This document shows positions 63,742 through 64,000 of a stretch of DNA of 64,000 nt, in pieces. The stretch covers positions 1-64,000 of the forward strand of contig CABIYF010000009.1 of NCBI GenBank assembly GCA_902362875.1, written 5' to 3'. The notes below the pieces were generated by a model. That model did not search any database. It was not told the DNA's origin and saw only the letters and a list, made by a program, of their open reading frames with translations. The first letter of the stretch is position 1, and each line of letters opens with the position of its first letter. Made by a program: the position numbers and the translations under genes. This stretch comes from Eubacteriaceae bacterium (GTDB lineage Bacteria; Bacillota; Clostridia; Lachnospirales; Lachnospiraceae).

Positions 63742-64000
63742 AGATCACATTTATAGAACACAGCGGTTTTATGGTAGAAATGGAACGCACAGTGTTATTA
63801 TTCGACTATTATCAGGGAGAGATTCCAGCATTTGATAAAGAGAAGACATTATATGTGTTTGTATCCCACAGCCACGCAGACCACTATAATCCGGTTATCT
63901 GGAAATTAAAAGAGCAATATGAAAAAGTGCAGTATATCATATCCGATGATGTGAAAACAAAGGAAGATGCACGAATCATGAAACCACATGAGAAAAACGA
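63738..64000 (+). CDS. Metallo-beta-lactamase-fold hydrolase, cut by the window end
   Basis: The first 87 residues are present. They begin [15 protein letters not shown] and include [11 protein letters not shown], the HxHxDH metal-binding motif of the beta-lactamase superfamily (UlaG-like group). Start is coupled to nfo by ATGA. Substrate unknown. Confidence 0.85.
   Translation, partial: MKITFIEHSGFMVEMERTVLLFDYYQGEIPAFDKEKTLYVFVSHSHADHYNPVIWKLKEQYEKVQYIISDDVKTKEDARIMKPHEKN

Overview
The window is low-GC Firmicutes DNA, most likely from an anaerobic, spore-forming gut Lachnospiraceae (an Anaerostipes-like butyrate producer is a reasonable guess, not proven). The reasons are purine-rich Shine-Dalgarno sites, SpoIID and a SpoIIQ-like protein, a PerR/reverse-rubrerythrin oxidative stress pair, an electron-bifurcating lactate dehydrogenase/EtfAB operon, an [FeFe] hydrogenase, and CDP-glycerol (teichoic-acid type) envelope genes. 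It reads as ordinary chromosome. No phage, plasmid, transposase or CRISPR array is visible.

Layout. 0.6-4.9 kb: pantothenate/CoA block panG-panB-panC-panD-coaBC, with the DUF2520 ketopantoate reductase PanG in place of PanE. 5.0-9.2 kb: two-component system, RluA-type pseudouridine synthase, a stand-alone HisA of the eukaryote-like type, and a small membrane protein. 9.3-12.4 kb (minus): membrane-anchored small protein, acylglycerol-phosphate acyltransferase, nicotinate phosphoribosyltransferase and an HPr-like protein carrying Q17 and D46. 12.5-15.3 kb: SpoIID and SpoIIQ-like engulfment proteins, a GIY-YIG protein and a hemolysin-III family protein. 15.4-19.8 kb: FadR-type regulator and lctBCD-like operon with two operator palindromes. 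20.0-21.1 kb: perR and rubrerythrin, each behind the same palindrome. 21.2-51.4 kb: a large cell-surface region. It holds TagB/TagF-like polymerases, a glycosyltransferase fusion and its degenerate paralogue, the c-di-AMP cyclase operon cdaA-cdaR, CsbB/GtrA/YfhO-type glycosylation parts with two YfhO proteins, Galf precursor genes glf and galE, an ABC exporter, tagD, an LCP ligase-type protein and a polyprenyl-phosphate sugar transferase. 51.6-54.6 kb: HtrA protease, a small conserved protein and DegV. 55.2-58.7 kb: two-gene [FeFe] hydrogenase with a NuoF-tail/GltD-like electron-transfer partner. 58.8-62.3 kb: cupin phosphoglucose isomerase, deoC, a divergent GntR/UTRA regulator and NADP isocitrate dehydrogenase. 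62.5-64.0 kb: two tRNA-Leu genes (anticodons CAG and AAG), endonuclease IV and the start of a metallo-beta-lactamase-fold gene.

How it fits together. Much of the window serves envelope building: TagD makes CDP-glycerol, several TagB/TagF-like enzymes polymerise it, GT2/GT4 enzymes and GT-C-like YfhO proteins decorate it, the TagGH-type ABC transporter exports it and the LCP protein attaches it. Energy metabolism is represented by lactate oxidation through EtfAB and by hydrogen metabolism.

The least explained sequence is a pair of long, almost fully self-complementary rods without ORFs (249-453 and 54668-54902). They share core motifs, and their 40-bp outer arms differ between copies yet stay complementary within each copy. 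They look like two members of an undescribed structured repeat family. Other points of interest are a divergent promoter region with three 11-bp tandem repeats (deoC/GntR), paired direct repeats before the hydrogenase operon, a structured leader before the GIY-YIG gene, and the unusual A34 tRNA-Leu(AAG).
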